64,000 bases of DNA from Brevibacillus humidisoli (GTDB lineage: Bacteria; Bacillota; Bacilli; Brevibacillales; Brevibacillaceae), in assembly GCF_020923435.1 (NCBI RefSeq), contig NZ_CP087263.1, positions 2,871,970-2,935,969 of the forward strand. Reading direction: 5' to 3'. Made by a program: the position numbers and the translations under genes. Below the pieces are notes generated by a model that worked only from the letters and a program-made list of their open reading frames with translations, ran no database searches and was not told where the DNA came from. Positions 50,060-59,133 of this stretch are shown one piece after another. Position 1 is the first letter of the stretch; every line of letters starts with the position of its first letter.

Positions 50060-51058
50060 TTAGTTGTATTTGATCCGCGGATCAAGGTAGCCGTACAAAA
50101 TATCGACAATCAGGTTCCCGATGGCAAAGGCAATACCGACCACCATCGTCACCCCAACAATCGCGTTGAAGTCTTTGTAGATAACCGCCTGAATTCCGTA
50201 TTGCGCCATACCCGGCCAGGAGAAGACCGCCTCCACCAGAAAGGCGTTGCCCAGCAAAAAGCCGTAGGTCATCCCGATAATCGTCAGCGTCGAGGTGAAC
50301 GCATTTTTTAGCATGTACTTGTAGACGACCATCCGCTTGGGCAGTCCGTAAGCTTTGGAGGCCAGAATGTAGTCTTTTCTCACCTGGTCGATCATGTTGG
50401 AGCGGGTCAGACGCATGATCTGCGCCAGTGTTCCCAGTGAAAGAGAGATCGCCGGCAGGATGATATGCTGCAAGCTATCCCAAAACGCCGGGAAGTTGAA
50501 CGTAATCAAACTGTCAAACAGCCGCATTCCCGTAATGGTCGTCGGCACGATATCGCCCCTGCCCACCGTTGGCAGCATCGAGAACCAATACGCAAACACG
50601 ATCTGCAGCATAATCCCTAGCCAGAAGCGTGGGATTGCCACCCCGGAGAGTGCGACCAGCCTGGTAGCGTGGTCTTCCCACTTGTCCTTCCGTACAGCAG
50701 CGATTACGCCGAGGGGCACGCCGAGCAGGATCGACAAGGCCATCGCGACCGTGGTCAGCTCCAGTGTGGCGGGAAACTTGTCAACCAAATCTTCCATGAC
50801 ATTGCGGTTGGTGCGAAGCGAGATTCCAAGATCCCCCTGCAGCACCCCACCCATGTAATGGAGGTATTGAACCGGCAGAGATTCGTTTAGTCCAAGTTCC
50901 TCTCTCATCTTGGTGATCTGCTCCTGCGTCGCTTCCGGCCCCAGAGCAAGGCGGACCGGATCACCAGGCATGATCCGCGAGAGAGTAAATATGAGTATCG
51001 AAAGTCCAATCATGACAGGTATGATTTGCAGGACACGTTTGATGATAAATGCCTTCAT
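50060..51058 (-). CDS. Oligopeptide ABC transporter permease (DppB/OppB)
   Basis: 332 aa. DppB signature MPGDPVRLALGPEATQEQI, six TM helices, EAA loop ASKAYGLPKRMVVYKYMLKNAF. Ends PRIKYN as usual for OppB. An intercistronic hairpin (51083-51108) separates it from the binding-protein gene. Confidence 0.95.
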   Translation of the reverse strand: MKAFIIKRVLQIIPVMIGLSILIFTLSRIMPGDPVRLALGPEATQEQITKMREELGLNESLPVQYLHYMGGVLQGDLGISLRTNRNVMEDLVDKFPATLELTTVAMALSILLGVPLGVIAAVRKDKWEDHATRLVALSGVAIPRFWLGIMLQIVFAYWFSMLPTVGRGDIVPTTITGMRLFDSLITFNFPAFWDSLQHIILPAISLSLGTLAQIMRLTRSNMIDQVRKDYILASKAYGLPKRMVVYKYMLKNAFTSTLTIIGMTYGFLLGNAFLVEAVFSWPGMAQYGIQAVIYKDFNAIVGVTMVVGIAFAIGNLIVDILYGYLDPRIKYN

Positions 51059-51082
51059 AAACTCACCTTTCTCGCCTAGATT

Positions 51083-51108
51083 GACAGAAGGCCTTATGAA
51101 AAAGGCCT
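51083..51108 (-). terminator. Intercistronic hairpin between binding protein and permease genes
   Basis: AGAAGGCCT and AGGCCTTCT with an 8-nt loop and no T-run. Placement fits a stabilising or attenuating element that gives more binding protein than permease. Confidence 0.65.
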
Positions 51109-51128
51109 TCTATCTTTGTCAAACCGCC

Positions 51129-52781
51129 TTATTTTTTTAGCGTGAAGTAGTAGAAGCCGACGTCATACCCGAGAATCCCCAGGAATTTGTACCCTTGTAC
51201 GTAGTCGCGGTATGCGATGTAGTGCATCGGGTTGGCGATATAGAGGGAAACGGCATCATCGGTAATCAGTTTCTGCGCTTCCTTGTAGTACTTTTCCTGC
51301 TCTTGCGGATCGGTGGAGCTTCTCGCTTTGTCCAGCACCTCCGCCGTCTGCGGGTTGTCGTACCAGCTAGAGGAGCGGTAGCTTCCTTTGGAGCTCGGGT
51401 GGTAGATACCGTACGTATGGCTGTCTACGTGCGGATACTTCAGCGTGTCATAGATCGCAACAATGTGCGGCGTGGTCTCCGGCTGCACTGTCGCTTCCGT
51501 AATCTGTGCCCACGGCACACCGACCAGATTTACCTTGATGTTCAGAGGTTTCAAGCTGCTTTGCAGCAGTAATCCCGTTTTGCGCTCGGTGGCGTTGTCC
51601 GAGATGTACATATAGTCGATTTCTACTTCCTGACCGGCATACTTGGATTTGGCCAGGAATTCCTTAGCCTTGTCCATGTCTTTTTGGTAGACTGTTACAT
51701 CTGGATTGTGGCCAGGCACCAGTGAGGGAACAGGTCCTGCTGCTTGCTCGGCTCCGTTGAGGATCTGTTCGGTGGCTACCTTATAATCAAAGGCGTGCAA
51801 GACGGCTTTTCGGAAGTTGATATCGTCAAACGGCGGCTTTTGCGTATTGATCGGGAGATGGTAGAGCTGAACGCTCGGATCTTCCTCGACAACGATGCCT
51901 GGTTCTTTTTTCAACTGCTCAAAGCTTTCGATCGACATCCACTGGTTCACCATGTCGGCCTCACCCGACTTGATCATGGTCTTCAGGGTTGCTTCTTCCA
52001 GTACGATCTTGTACTGAATCTGCTCGATTTGCCCTTCTTTCCAACCCTTCCAATAGTCCGGGAACTTCTTGAGGACCATCTCCGAACCACGTTCCCACTT
52101 GTCGATCAGGTACGGGCCGGAACCGGCGTTATTGGTTTCCAGGTACTTTTGGCCGTAGTCCTTAAACTCGCCAAACTCCCCTTCCGCCAGGTTGGCCATC
52201 ACGGTCTTGCTGTCGATAATGAACAGCTGGGTGAGTGTGGAGATAAACGGGGCATACGGCTTGTCCAGTGTGAACTCCACCGTGTAATCCCCGGTCGCTT
52301 TCACATTCTCTTTCTCCAGGATGCCATTCCACAGCCAGGAGAAACCTTTTTTCAGGGAAAGCATGCGCTGCATCGAGAAGACTACGTCTTCCGCTTTCAA
52401 TTCGTTGCCGCTGTGGAACTTAACGCCCTCTCTCAGTTTGAAGGTGTAGGTTTTCCCGTCCTCCGACACCTGCCAGGATTCGGCGATATGCGGACCAGGC
52501 TCCATCGAGCCCTCCTCAATCTTCGGGTAGACTAATGGGTCGTAAGTATTGATCACAGCGTGCAGAGAGCTTTCATCGGTATGCTTGGCCGGGTCGATCG
52601 AGTTGATCACCTGTTGTTCCAGGTAGACAAAAGGCCTGTCTGGAGCTGTGCTAGGTGCTGCTGACTCAGCGGGCTTTTCCGCAGTCGGACTGCTGCTCCC
52701 CTCTGGTGTTGATGAGCAGCCCACCAAAGCGGTTGACAGGGCTAGCATCAACGTGATGAATGTCTTTACGCTCTTTCTCAT
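51129..52781 (-). CDS. Oligopeptide-binding lipoprotein (SBP family 5)
   Basis: 550 aa. Lipobox ALVGCS with Cys at about 22, Ser/Pro/Ala-rich linker, then family-5 solute-binding domain: YTFKLREGVKFHSGNELKAEDVVFSM is the diagnostic motif. Captures a peptide-like substrate for the DppBCDF-type transporter. AAAAGGGGG upstream of ATG. Confidence 0.95.
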   Translation of the reverse strand: MRKSVKTFITLMLALSTALVGCSSTPEGSSSPTAEKPAESAAPSTAPDRPFVYLEQQVINSIDPAKHTDESSLHAVINTYDPLVYPKIEEGSMEPGPHIAESWQVSEDGKTYTFKLREGVKFHSGNELKAEDVVFSMQRMLSLKKGFSWLWNGILEKENVKATGDYTVEFTLDKPYAPFISTLTQLFIIDSKTVMANLAEGEFGEFKDYGQKYLETNNAGSGPYLIDKWERGSEMVLKKFPDYWKGWKEGQIEQIQYKIVLEEATLKTMIKSGEADMVNQWMSIESFEQLKKEPGIVVEEDPSVQLYHLPINTQKPPFDDINFRKAVLHAFDYKVATEQILNGAEQAAGPVPSLVPGHNPDVTVYQKDMDKAKEFLAKSKYAGQEVEIDYMYISDNATERKTGLLLQSSLKPLNIKVNLVGVPWAQITEATVQPETTPHIVAIYDTLKYPHVDSHTYGIYHPSSKGSYRSSSWYDNPQTAEVLDKARSSTDPQEQEKYYKEAQKLITDDAVSLYIANPMHYIAYRDYVQGYKFLGILGYDVGFYYFTLKK

Positions 52782-52809
52782 GAAAATCCCCCTTTTCTTT
52801 GTTGCCTGA

Positions 52810-53634
52810 TCACTGTGGTTGCGTGAGTTCAGCGTAATCCAGCTTCAAGGTGCGAATGTAGTCCTGAATTTCCTGACAACCGACTTTCAGGATGTCCAGC
52901 AGCGGCATTACCTTTTCTTCCGGCATGCGGTACAAAGGTCCGGCGACGGTCAAGGAACCTGTTACCTTGCCCCTTCTGTCGAACAGCGGCATCGATATCC
53001 CTACCACATCGTCCGCGTACTCCCCGATCGAATAGCACCAACCCTGCCGACGAATCTCTTGCAGATTGGCCAAGAGTTCATTGGGGGAGACAATTGTCCT
53101 GTTCGTGCGGGGAACCAATCCTTTCTCAATAATCCGCATCTGCACTTCTTCAGGGAGAAACGCCATGATCGTCTTGTTCGAGGCCCCGGCGTAGAGCGGT
53201 GTGCGGCTCCCTTTGGAGACCGCATACTTGATTCTCTGGGAACTCTCGGCAATCTCCACATAGACTGCTTCCATCCCATCCAGCCAAGTCAAAAAAACGG
53301 ACTCTCCAGACTGTTCAGCGAGCCGTCTCATCACCGGCAGCATCATGTCGGAGATTCGCAGCTTGTCCTGCATGATCAGACCATACTCCAAAAACCGCAT
53401 ACCCAATTCGTACTTCTTCGTTTCTGCATCTTGAACCACAAAGCCATGCTTCTCAAAAGTAGTCAAAATTCTGTAAACAATGGAATGACTAATCCCCATC
53501 TCCTTAGCTAATTCACGTACTCCCCATGAGGGATTCTCCCGGGAGAAGTACTTCAATAATTCCAACGCATTATCTAATGTCTTTAGCGCCACAAAGGAAC
53601 TGACACCCCCTGACTGTCTCTCTATTAGAACCAT
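52810..53634 (-). CDS. IclR-family transcriptional regulator
   Basis: 274 aa. Winged HTH (WGVRELAKEMGISHSIVYRILTTFEKHGFV) followed by the IclR effector domain (YAVSKGSRTPLYAGASNKTIMAFL, GWCYSIGEYADDVVGISMPLFD). Encoded 28 nt before the binding-protein gene on the same strand, so it likely controls the whole peptide operon. ATG 53634 lacks a strong ribosome site; GTG at 53592 with GGGGGTG upstream is an alternative start. Confidence 0.9.
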   Translation of the reverse strand: MVLIERQSGGVSSFVALKTLDNALELLKYFSRENPSWGVRELAKEMGISHSIVYRILTTFEKHGFVVQDAETKKYELGMRFLEYGLIMQDKLRISDMMLPVMRRLAEQSGESVFLTWLDGMEAVYVEIAESSQRIKYAVSKGSRTPLYAGASNKTIMAFLPEEVQMRIIEKGLVPRTNRTIVSPNELLANLQEIRRQGWCYSIGEYADDVVGISMPLFDRRGKVTGSLTVAGPLYRMPEEKVMPLLDILKVGCQEIQDYIRTLKLDYAELTQPQ

Positions 53635-53740
53635 TGGTTCTTTTCTTTATTTTTTTACTATTCTACACGTTGACCTCTTTTCGTTGCAACCGTTTTTTAC
53701 GAAAGCTTTAAAATCTGCAGATGTTTCAGACATGAGAAAA

Positions 53741-53760
53741 CCCGGAGCGAAGCCCCGGGC
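53741..53760 (-). terminator. Terminator after flavodoxin gene
   Basis: Minus strand CCCGGGGCTTCGCTCCGGG followed by TTTTCT. Short GC stem 26 nt past the flavodoxin stop. Confidence 0.65.
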
Positions 53761-53785
53761 AGCGTGAAGATAAAGTGCCACCATC

Positions 53786-54238
53786 TTATTTGGCAATCTG
53801 TAGGGAGGAAACGAACTGGCGGCCAAATTGCCTGCACTGTTCTTTCTCCTCATTAGACGGAGCCAGCTCAATTTTTAAACCTTCACGAACGATGTCGCAG
53901 CCGCGTTCGCGGAGCTTCTCCGTCAAAATATCCACGGCTGCTCCGTAATGCGGATAACTGGAATCGCATGAGCCGAATACCGCTCCCTTTTTGTCGCTTA
54001 AATCAAGCTGGTCCAGATCGTCGTAAAAGTCGAGAAATTCATCAGGCAGTTCACCATCTCCCCATGTGTACGCCCCCAGCAGGATCGCTTCGTATTCAGC
54101 CAACTCGGCAGCGTTCACGTCCAGCACTTGCCTGATGTCAACGCTCACTCCCGTCTCTTGGATTCCCTCCGCAACGGCGTCTGCGATTTCTTCGGTGTTT
54201 CCGGTCATACTGGCATAAACCAGCACAATCTTTGCCAT
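53786..54238 (-). CDS. Flavodoxin
   Basis: 150 aa from ATG 54238 (GGAGGGGA upstream). FMN-binding loop SMTGNTEEIA, second loop LLGAYTWGDGELPDEFLDFY and third loop GSCDSSYPHYGAAVD, all typical of short-chain flavodoxins. Replaces ferredoxin as electron carrier; a Fur box in its upstream region indicates induction on iron limitation. Single gene with its own terminator. Confidence 0.96.
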   Translation of the reverse strand: MAKIVLVYASMTGNTEEIADAVAEGIQETGVSVDIRQVLDVNAAELAEYEAILLGAYTWGDGELPDEFLDFYDDLDQLDLSDKKGAVFGSCDSSYPHYGAAVDILTEKLRERGCDIVREGLKIELAPSNEEKEQCRQFGRQFVSSLQIAK

Positions 54239-54359
54239 TGGTATCCCCTCCGCATAGGAAACTGGCTTGTTGCTTCGAATCCGGCCAACTGCTTTGAACA
54301 GGATTCCCACCACGTCAACCTTCCTTCAGATTGAAAGTTCATGAGAACGTATTATTTGT

Positions 54360-54378
54360 GATAATGATTTTCATTATC
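54360..54378. promoter_or_regulatory. Fur box upstream of flavodoxin
   Basis: GATAATGATTTTCATTATC matches the 19-bp Fur consensus GATAATGATAATCATTATC at 17 of 19 positions. It lies about 122 nt upstream of the start codon, overlapping the probable promoter. Confidence 0.9.
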
Positions 54379-54494
54379 ATAATTTATTCTAAGCAAACTG
54401 GTTAATTCTTGCAACAGACATTTTTTTCACATACGGAGGTTTTTTTCCATAAATCGCACCCCAAAGCGTCTCCCGAAGGCGCATCATATGTAGA

Positions 54495-54520
54495 ACACGG
54501 TACCCGATACAGGTACCGTG
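54495..54520. terminator. Hairpin at the 3' side of DUF2935-like gene
   Basis: ACACGGTACC / GGTACCGTGT with a 6-7-nt loop, 13 nt past the stop at 54533. No T-run on either strand, so a terminator function is uncertain. Confidence 0.5.
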
Positions 54521-54532
54521 TTCACTGCCTGA

Positions 54533-54961
54533 TTACCCTTTGCTGGACAGCACCGCCAGCGCAATCCCGATGAAGTATTCCGACTCGCGCCGAATGTGAT
54601 TGAGTACGACGATGGCGGTTGGGTTTTGTTTCAGTGCTTCGCTCTCGCTCCCCAACTGGTTGAGCAGACTGATAAACTGCTCACTCTGCGTCAGAGCGAA
54701 CTGCACCAGTTCCATGATCTGGTGGTCAATCTCCGCTCCAACCCACTTTCCTGACCGAACGACCGTTTCAATATACCTGACAAACACAGCTTGTGTCCTG
54801 GCAAGCGCCTGTTCCCACGCTTCCAGCGCCTCGACAAACGGCTTTTCCAGATTGGAAACCAGCTCCCGTATCACGACAGTGTGCTCACTCTCCTGCTGCT
54901 TCCAGAACTCTCCTTCGTCGAGAATTCGCAGCGGCATCTTGTCCTCGTAACAAAACTGCAT
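54533..54961 (-). CDS. DUF2935-like protein, single-domain
   Basis: 142 aa, helical, no signal peptide. FWKQQESEHTVVIRELVSNLE and RYIETVVRSGKW resemble one half of the two-repeat DUF2935 proteins, normally about 260 aa, so this is a one-domain version. Ferritin-like four-helix arrangement with Glu and His (EHTVV, HQIMEL) that could bind metal. GGAGGAG before ATG 54961. Function unknown. Confidence 0.65.
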   Translation of the reverse strand: MQFCYEDKMPLRILDEGEFWKQQESEHTVVIRELVSNLEKPFVEALEAWEQALARTQAVFVRYIETVVRSGKWVGAEIDHQIMELVQFALTQSEQFISLLNQLGSESEALKQNPTAIVVLNHIRRESEYFIGIALAVLSSKG

Positions 54962-55154
54962 CTCTTCTCCTCCATACGGAATCAGTATTTCACTATAGTG
55001 TATGGCCTAAGGGAGGAAAGGTTCTTGATCCCGAGGGCTCATCAATCGGGGCAACTCATTGTGTATGGAAGCAGTTGGAATAGTAACGAGATAGGCTGCA
55101 ATTGGCTCTAGGCAACTGCCACCGACATGAGCCGCTGATGTTTGAATCTCTTTG

Positions 55155-55184
55155 TTGAAAGGGTATGAACATCTTTAGTATGAT
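55155..55184 (+). promoter_or_regulatory. Promoter of HemAT-like gene
   Basis: TTGAAA (55155-55160), 18-nt spacer, TATGAT (55179-55184), about 50 nt upstream of the start codon. Confidence 0.6.
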
Positions 55185-55235
55185 GAAATCAATTCATTTT
55201 CCATCATTTGCTCGATTGCAGAAAAGGAGACGGGG

Positions 55236-56573
55236 ATGCTGATGACAAAAAACCCTTTTCAAAAACTGACAGGACTCATTGGTTCCTCGAAGCAGCCAGG
55301 GGAATCTTCCAGTTGGATCAGCGCAGCTAGACACGAACAGATCACGCTGGATCTGGGAGAACATGAAGACATCTCCAAACAGATGACGATGATCGACCTG
55401 TCGGCAGCGGAAGTCCAGCTTTCCAAGAAGCTGCAGCCGTTGGTCGAGAGGCATATTGACGAGGTTGTGGATTATTTCTATCAAAAGGTGCTAGCAGTAG
55501 AGGCTCTTCGCGACATGATCGACGAACATAGCACCGTCGAACGTTTGAAACAGACCCTTCACACTCATCTGATCGAGATGTTTTCGGGCACGTTCGACCA
55601 ACAATACCTAGAGAAACGAATCAGGGTGGCACAGATCCACCTGCGCATCGGCCTGGAACCGAAATGGTACATGGGCGCCTTTCAAAACTTGCAGGTTGCG
55701 CTGTTGAAACTGCTAAGCAGCCACTTTTCCAGCAAGGAGGAGTGGCTCCAGTTGGCAACGACAATCTCCAAGATCCTCAACTTTGAACAGCAGATCGTGT
55801 TGGAAATCTACGAAAAAGAAAACATTCGGCAGAGAGAAGAGCAGTATCGGGCTCAGCAAGAACTGCAGGCAAAAATAGCTTCCTTTAGCGACGACCTGGC
55901 CGCGCTCACCGCACAGACCAGTGCCTCGGTGCAAGAACTGGTGGCGAGCAGCAACGAGGTGAACGAGGCGGTTCACAACAGCTCCCAGAAAACGGAGCAA
56001 ACCCAGGCACTGGCTGAATCAAGTCGCGCTCGCGTTGTCGAGTTGGAGAGACGAATCACTTCGATTCATCAAAAAATGATAAATATGGAAGAAACGGTTC
56101 AAAAACTGAACGAATCCGCCGATCAGATCAAGCAAGTGATCCACATCGTAAAGGAGATCGCTGAACAGACGAATCTACTAGCCCTTAACTCTGCCATCGA
56201 GGCGGCGCGAGCGGGTGAGCACGGTCGAGGGTTTGCCGTCGTCTCCGATGAAGTTCGCAAGCTATCAGAACAGACCAAAGATTCGGTGAAGCAAATCACG
56301 GAACTAATCTCTCATACCTCCCGCTTCACGACGGAAGTGGTAGAGTCGATATTCACTGTACAGGAGAACGTACAAGCGGCTCAAACCGAATCAGAAACCG
56401 CTCGCGGTGCCTTTGACCATATCTCCGCCTCGATGGGAGAGAGCCTCGATGTGATCAAAAGCGTGGAAAAACAGATGAATGAGCTGGTGCTCGTGATTGA
56501 AGAGATTGGAAGCGCTACCCAGAAAGTTTCCCAATCAGCGGAGACCCTTAACGATACGGCGCGAACCAGCTAG
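55236..56573 (+). CDS. hemAT: HemAT-type globin-coupled aerotaxis transducer
   Basis: 445 aa, soluble (no TM). N-terminal globin sensor domain (about 45-200): proximal heme His135 in [20 protein letters not shown], which matches the HemAT motif. Then a coiled-coil linker and a methyl-accepting domain with the conserved hairpin [20 protein letters not shown] and [16 protein letters not shown]. Signals oxygen to CheA/CheW. AAGGAG upstream of ATG 55236. Compare 432 aa in B. subtilis. Confidence 0.94.
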   Translation: MLMTKNPFQKLTGLIGSSKQPGESSSWISAARHEQITLDLGEHEDISKQMTMIDLSAAEVQLSKKLQPLVERHIDEVVDYFYQKVLAVEALRDMIDEHSTVERLKQTLHTHLIEMFSGTFDQQYLEKRIRVAQIHLRIGLEPKWYMGAFQNLQVALLKLLSSHFSSKEEWLQLATTISKILNFEQQIVLEIYEKENIRQREEQYRAQQELQAKIASFSDDLAALTAQTSASVQELVASSNEVNEAVHNSSQKTEQTQALAESSRARVVELERRITSIHQKMINMEETVQKLNESADQIKQVIHIVKEIAEQTNLLALNSAIEAARAGEHGRGFAVVSDEVRKLSEQTKDSVKQITELISHTSRFTTEVVESIFTVQENVQAAQTESETARGAFDHISASMGESLDVIKSVEKQMNELVLVIEEIGSATQKVSQSAETLNDTARTS

Positions 56574-56616
56574 CAGAAATATCGCCGCACTAGCTGCTTG
56601 CAATAGAAATATAAAA

Positions 56617-56640
56617 ACCGGGAGCACAGCTCCCGGTCTT
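56617..56640 (+). terminator. Terminator after HemAT gene
   Basis: ACCGGGAGC-ACA-GCTCCCGGT followed by CTTTTC. Confidence 0.85.
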
Positions 56641-56691
56641 TTCTATGTCCATATTATCCGCAGTGATCAGAGTACTGGTTGAGCAATTCAT

Positions 56692-57228
56692 CTATTTTAT
56701 GTTCTCCTGTATGCGGATTGCCCCCCATTGACTGAGCACCACAGCTCCAAAGCCTTGCATCAGCACTTTCACCAGTACCTGACCCGCCACAGCCAATGGT
56801 ACTGCCTCCCAAGGAATGAACCCGGCCCCGATCGGCGAGATGCCCAGAATGACAAAGATGACGCTGTCCAGCGAACCACCAATCGTTCCGCTCCAAAAGA
56901 GGCGCTTGGCCAGCGACCGCTTCAGTCTGGAGTAGATCTCTGTATCCGTCGCCTCCGAGACGATAAACGAAACGGCTGAAGCAAAGGTGACCACCAGCGG
57001 ATCACCGAGCAGATAGGAACTTAACGCCGAAGTGAGCAAGGCGATGCCAATCGCCAGATAGGTTGTCTTTTTGCCGTAACGCATCTGAACCAGATCCCGC
57101 AGGATAAAGGTCGCCCCGATCAAAAAGGACCCCGTCGGCACGAGGAACCACCACAGTTGGATCGGTGGAAAAGCGGCGGTAATGATGTTGGCCGCTATAA
57201 TGACTAGCAAGTATAGGATGATTCGCAT
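56692..57228 (-). CDS. VUT-family transporter (queuosine precursor transporter-like)
   Basis: 178 aa from ATG 57228 (GAGAGGG upstream); the open frame extends 77 codons further but without a start or protein-like sequence. Five to six TM helices, with FILRDLVQMRYGKK, and FIVSEATDTEIYSRLKRSLAKR and SLDSVIFVIL, motifs of the YhhQ/VUT family that import preQ0/preQ1. I saw no preQ1 riboswitch in the upstream 200 nt. Confidence 0.75.
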   Translation of the reverse strand: MRIILYLLVIIAANIITAAFPPIQLWWFLVPTGSFLIGATFILRDLVQMRYGKKTTYLAIGIALLTSALSSYLLGDPLVVTFASAVSFIVSEATDTEIYSRLKRSLAKRLFWSGTIGGSLDSVIFVILGISPIGAGFIPWEAVPLAVAGQVLVKVLMQGFGAVVLSQWGAIRIQENIK

Positions 57229-57541
57229 CTGAGAAAACCCTCTCTTTATTCCACGCTTTGTTGTCGCGGGGCTCCGCCCCTTCCTGATTGTATCACGTTT
57301 TTGCAACAGGTTGGGAGGTACCTCGCCTAGTTCACCCCTGATCGAATCAAACAAAAACCCCCTCATGGCCCATCGTCCACAAAGGGGCTGCCTGATCGAG
57401 GCGAATATCCCGTTTCCCGTCTCCGCAAACAAACCTTGACAATAGATCTGCATCGCCAAAAAAGTTACGAATGTGAATATATGTAAGCGAATAAGATGTA
57501 CTGACGGGATACTGTGGGTCGGAAGCTAGGAGGTGAGTGTT

Positions 57542-57682
57542 TTGACACTCTATGAGTTTCTCATCATCCTCATCACGCTGCTGATTCATTATCCCGCTGT
57601 ACAGAAAAATGCGACCCAACTGTACAAACGGATAAGAAAGCGCCTGATGAAATATTGGACACGGGTAAGAAACGATTGGTAG
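57542..57682 (+). CDS. Putative small membrane peptide, holin-like toxin type
   Basis: 46 aa from TTG 57542 after AGGAGGTGAG (about 7 nt spacing). MTLYEFLIILITLLI opens a single hydrophobic helix; the remainder is strongly basic (YKRIRKRLMKYWTRVRND). The MTxYE...L start and size recall small type I toxins / putative holin-like toxins of Bacillales. A strong terminator follows at 57771-57798. Too short to prove; protein and function are predictions. Confidence 0.5.
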   Translation: MTLYEFLIILITLLIHYPAVQKNATQLYKRIRKRLMKYWTRVRNDW

Positions 57683-57770
57683 TCCAGTCCATCTGTCTGC
57701 CATCGCCGGAGAGCAGCCGGGCGGTGGAGTAAAGTGGATAAATCGCTTCCGACCCCACAGCGCCGTCCTC

Positions 57771-57798
57771 GGCAGACCCCAAAAGGGTCTGCCTTTTT
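57771..57798 (+). terminator. Strong terminator downstream of small ORF
   Basis: GGCAGACCC-CAAAA... pairs with GGGTCTGCC and is followed by TTTTT. About 90 nt after the small ORF's stop. Confidence 0.9.
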
Positions 57799-58048
57799 AT
57801 CATACGATATATCCATATTTTCGACCCAAGGCTTTCATGATAAAAAAAATCGTAAAATTCTCCAAACCAGTAATTGGTAGAATAATCAATAGACATGTAA
57901 GCCTTGTTCCTGTTATTTCAGGATTTCAGACTTCTATAATCTGGTATACTACAGGGCAAAAACGGTAAATCCCCTTTTCCGTTCAATCCTATTTGACCTA
58001 CAATAGAAGTGTACGATAGATGTAAAATATCCAAAAGGGGGAATATCT
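57799..58048. other. Intergenic region before the MDR oxidoreductase
   Basis: No gene supported. On the minus strand TATGAT (57799-57804) with TTGGGT 19 nt upstream could start an antisense transcript toward the small ORF. TATAAT and TATACT boxes before 58049 on the plus strand are candidate promoter elements for the oxidoreductase. Confidence 0.35.
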
Positions 58049-59050
58049 GTGAAAGCCCAGGTCATTCATTCGTTTGGAGATCCTTCTCTCTTTCAATCGG
58101 CGGATCTGCCCCGTCCTGCGGTTATCCCAGGTCATGTCTTGATCCGAGTAGCGGCCACAAGTGTAAACCCGGTGGACACCAAGATCCGAAAAGGAGTCCT
58201 CTCAGGGATCTCGCCGCAGCTACCTGCCGTATTGCACGGAGACGTGGCTGGAGTGGTGGAAGAGGTTGGCGAGGGGGTAACCGCTTTTCATCCTGGCGAT
58301 GAAGTGTATGCCTGCGCAGGTGGCGTGAAAGGCACACCAGGTGGCGCACTGGCTGACTATATGCTGGCTGATGCTGCGCTGGTCGCGTCCAAACCGAAGC
58401 AGCTCTCCATGCAGGAAGCGGCTGCTTTGCCGCTCGTCGCCATAACCGCTTGGGAAGGTCTGATCGACCGGGCTGGCGTCCAAGCCGATCAGCACGTCCT
58501 GGTCCATGCCGCAACCGGCGGCGTCGGTCATATTGCGGTGCAGTTGGCCAAGTGGGCAGGTGCGACGGTATCGGTTACCGGCTCCACAGAAGACAAACTG
58601 GCCGTGGCTCGTGACATGGGCGCGGACCATGTGATCAATTACCGCACACAGAGTGTGGCGGAGTACGTTGAGACGCTTACTGCAGGAGATGGATTCGACC
58701 TCGTCTTTGACACAGTAGGCGGTGACAATCTGGACCGCTCATTTGAAGCAGCCAAGCTGAACGGAACAGTGGTCACAATCGCGGCAAGGTCCACGCACGA
58801 TCTCAGCCCCCTTCACGGCAAAGGGCTTAACCTGCACGTCGTATTTATGCTGATCCCCCTGCTCCATCAAACCAACCGTGAACGGCACGGTCAGATCCTG
58901 ACCAAAGTGGCCCAGATCGCCGATGAAGGAAAACTTCGTCCGCTCCTTGATCCGCGAACTTTTACGTTTGAAGAAGTAGCTGAGGCCCACCGTCATCTGG
59001 AATCAGGACAGGCGGTTGGGAAAGTGACACTTGTCAATGAACGTTTTTGA
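58049..59050 (+). CDS. Zinc-independent MDR oxidoreductase (quinone oxidoreductase-like)
   Basis: 333 aa from GTG 58049 (AAGGGGGAATATCT upstream). Medium-chain dehydrogenase fold: VNPVDTKIRKG, GEVV-type GDVAGVVEEVGEGV, NADPH-binding HAATGGVGHIAVQLAKWAGA, and DTVGGDN. No structural or catalytic zinc Cys set is visible, so it belongs to the quinone reductase/YogA-like group. Followed by a bidirectional terminator. Confidence 0.9.
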   Translation: MKAQVIHSFGDPSLFQSADLPRPAVIPGHVLIRVAATSVNPVDTKIRKGVLSGISPQLPAVLHGDVAGVVEEVGEGVTAFHPGDEVYACAGGVKGTPGGALADYMLADAALVASKPKQLSMQEAAALPLVAITAWEGLIDRAGVQADQHVLVHAATGGVGHIAVQLAKWAGATVSVTGSTEDKLAVARDMGADHVINYRTQSVAEYVETLTAGDGFDLVFDTVGGDNLDRSFEAAKLNGTVVTIAARSTHDLSPLHGKGLNLHVVFMLIPLLHQTNRERHGQILTKVAQIADEGKLRPLLDPRTFTFEEVAEAHRHLESGQAVGKVTLVNERF

Positions 59051-59133
59051 CAAGATATGTACATGGTACGTTCTGCGATCAGCTTCTAGAACCATTCTCG
59101 ATACAAATAGATGTAGCAAGCGGTAAACAGATG

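Noticed and set aside
51744-52535. 263-codon plus-strand open frame antisense to the peptide-binding protein
   Set aside because: The minus strand encodes a full family-5 binding protein; this frame has no recognisable domain.
53647-53871. 74-codon minus-strand frame after flavodoxin
   Set aside because: Overlaps the flavodoxin terminator and the 3' end of flavodoxin in another frame; no start signal.
57229-57310. preQ1 riboswitch before the VUT gene
   Set aside because: A GGGGC/GCCCC hairpin exists but the preQ1-I core could not be matched.
57229-57459. N-terminal extension of the VUT transporter
   Set aside because: Arg/Gly/Pro-rich sequence without family resemblance; ATG 57228 has a ribosome site and begins the first TM helix.
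57573-57896. 107-codon minus-strand frame opposite the small ORF
   Set aside because: Crosses a strong terminator, no ribosome site, composition not protein-like.
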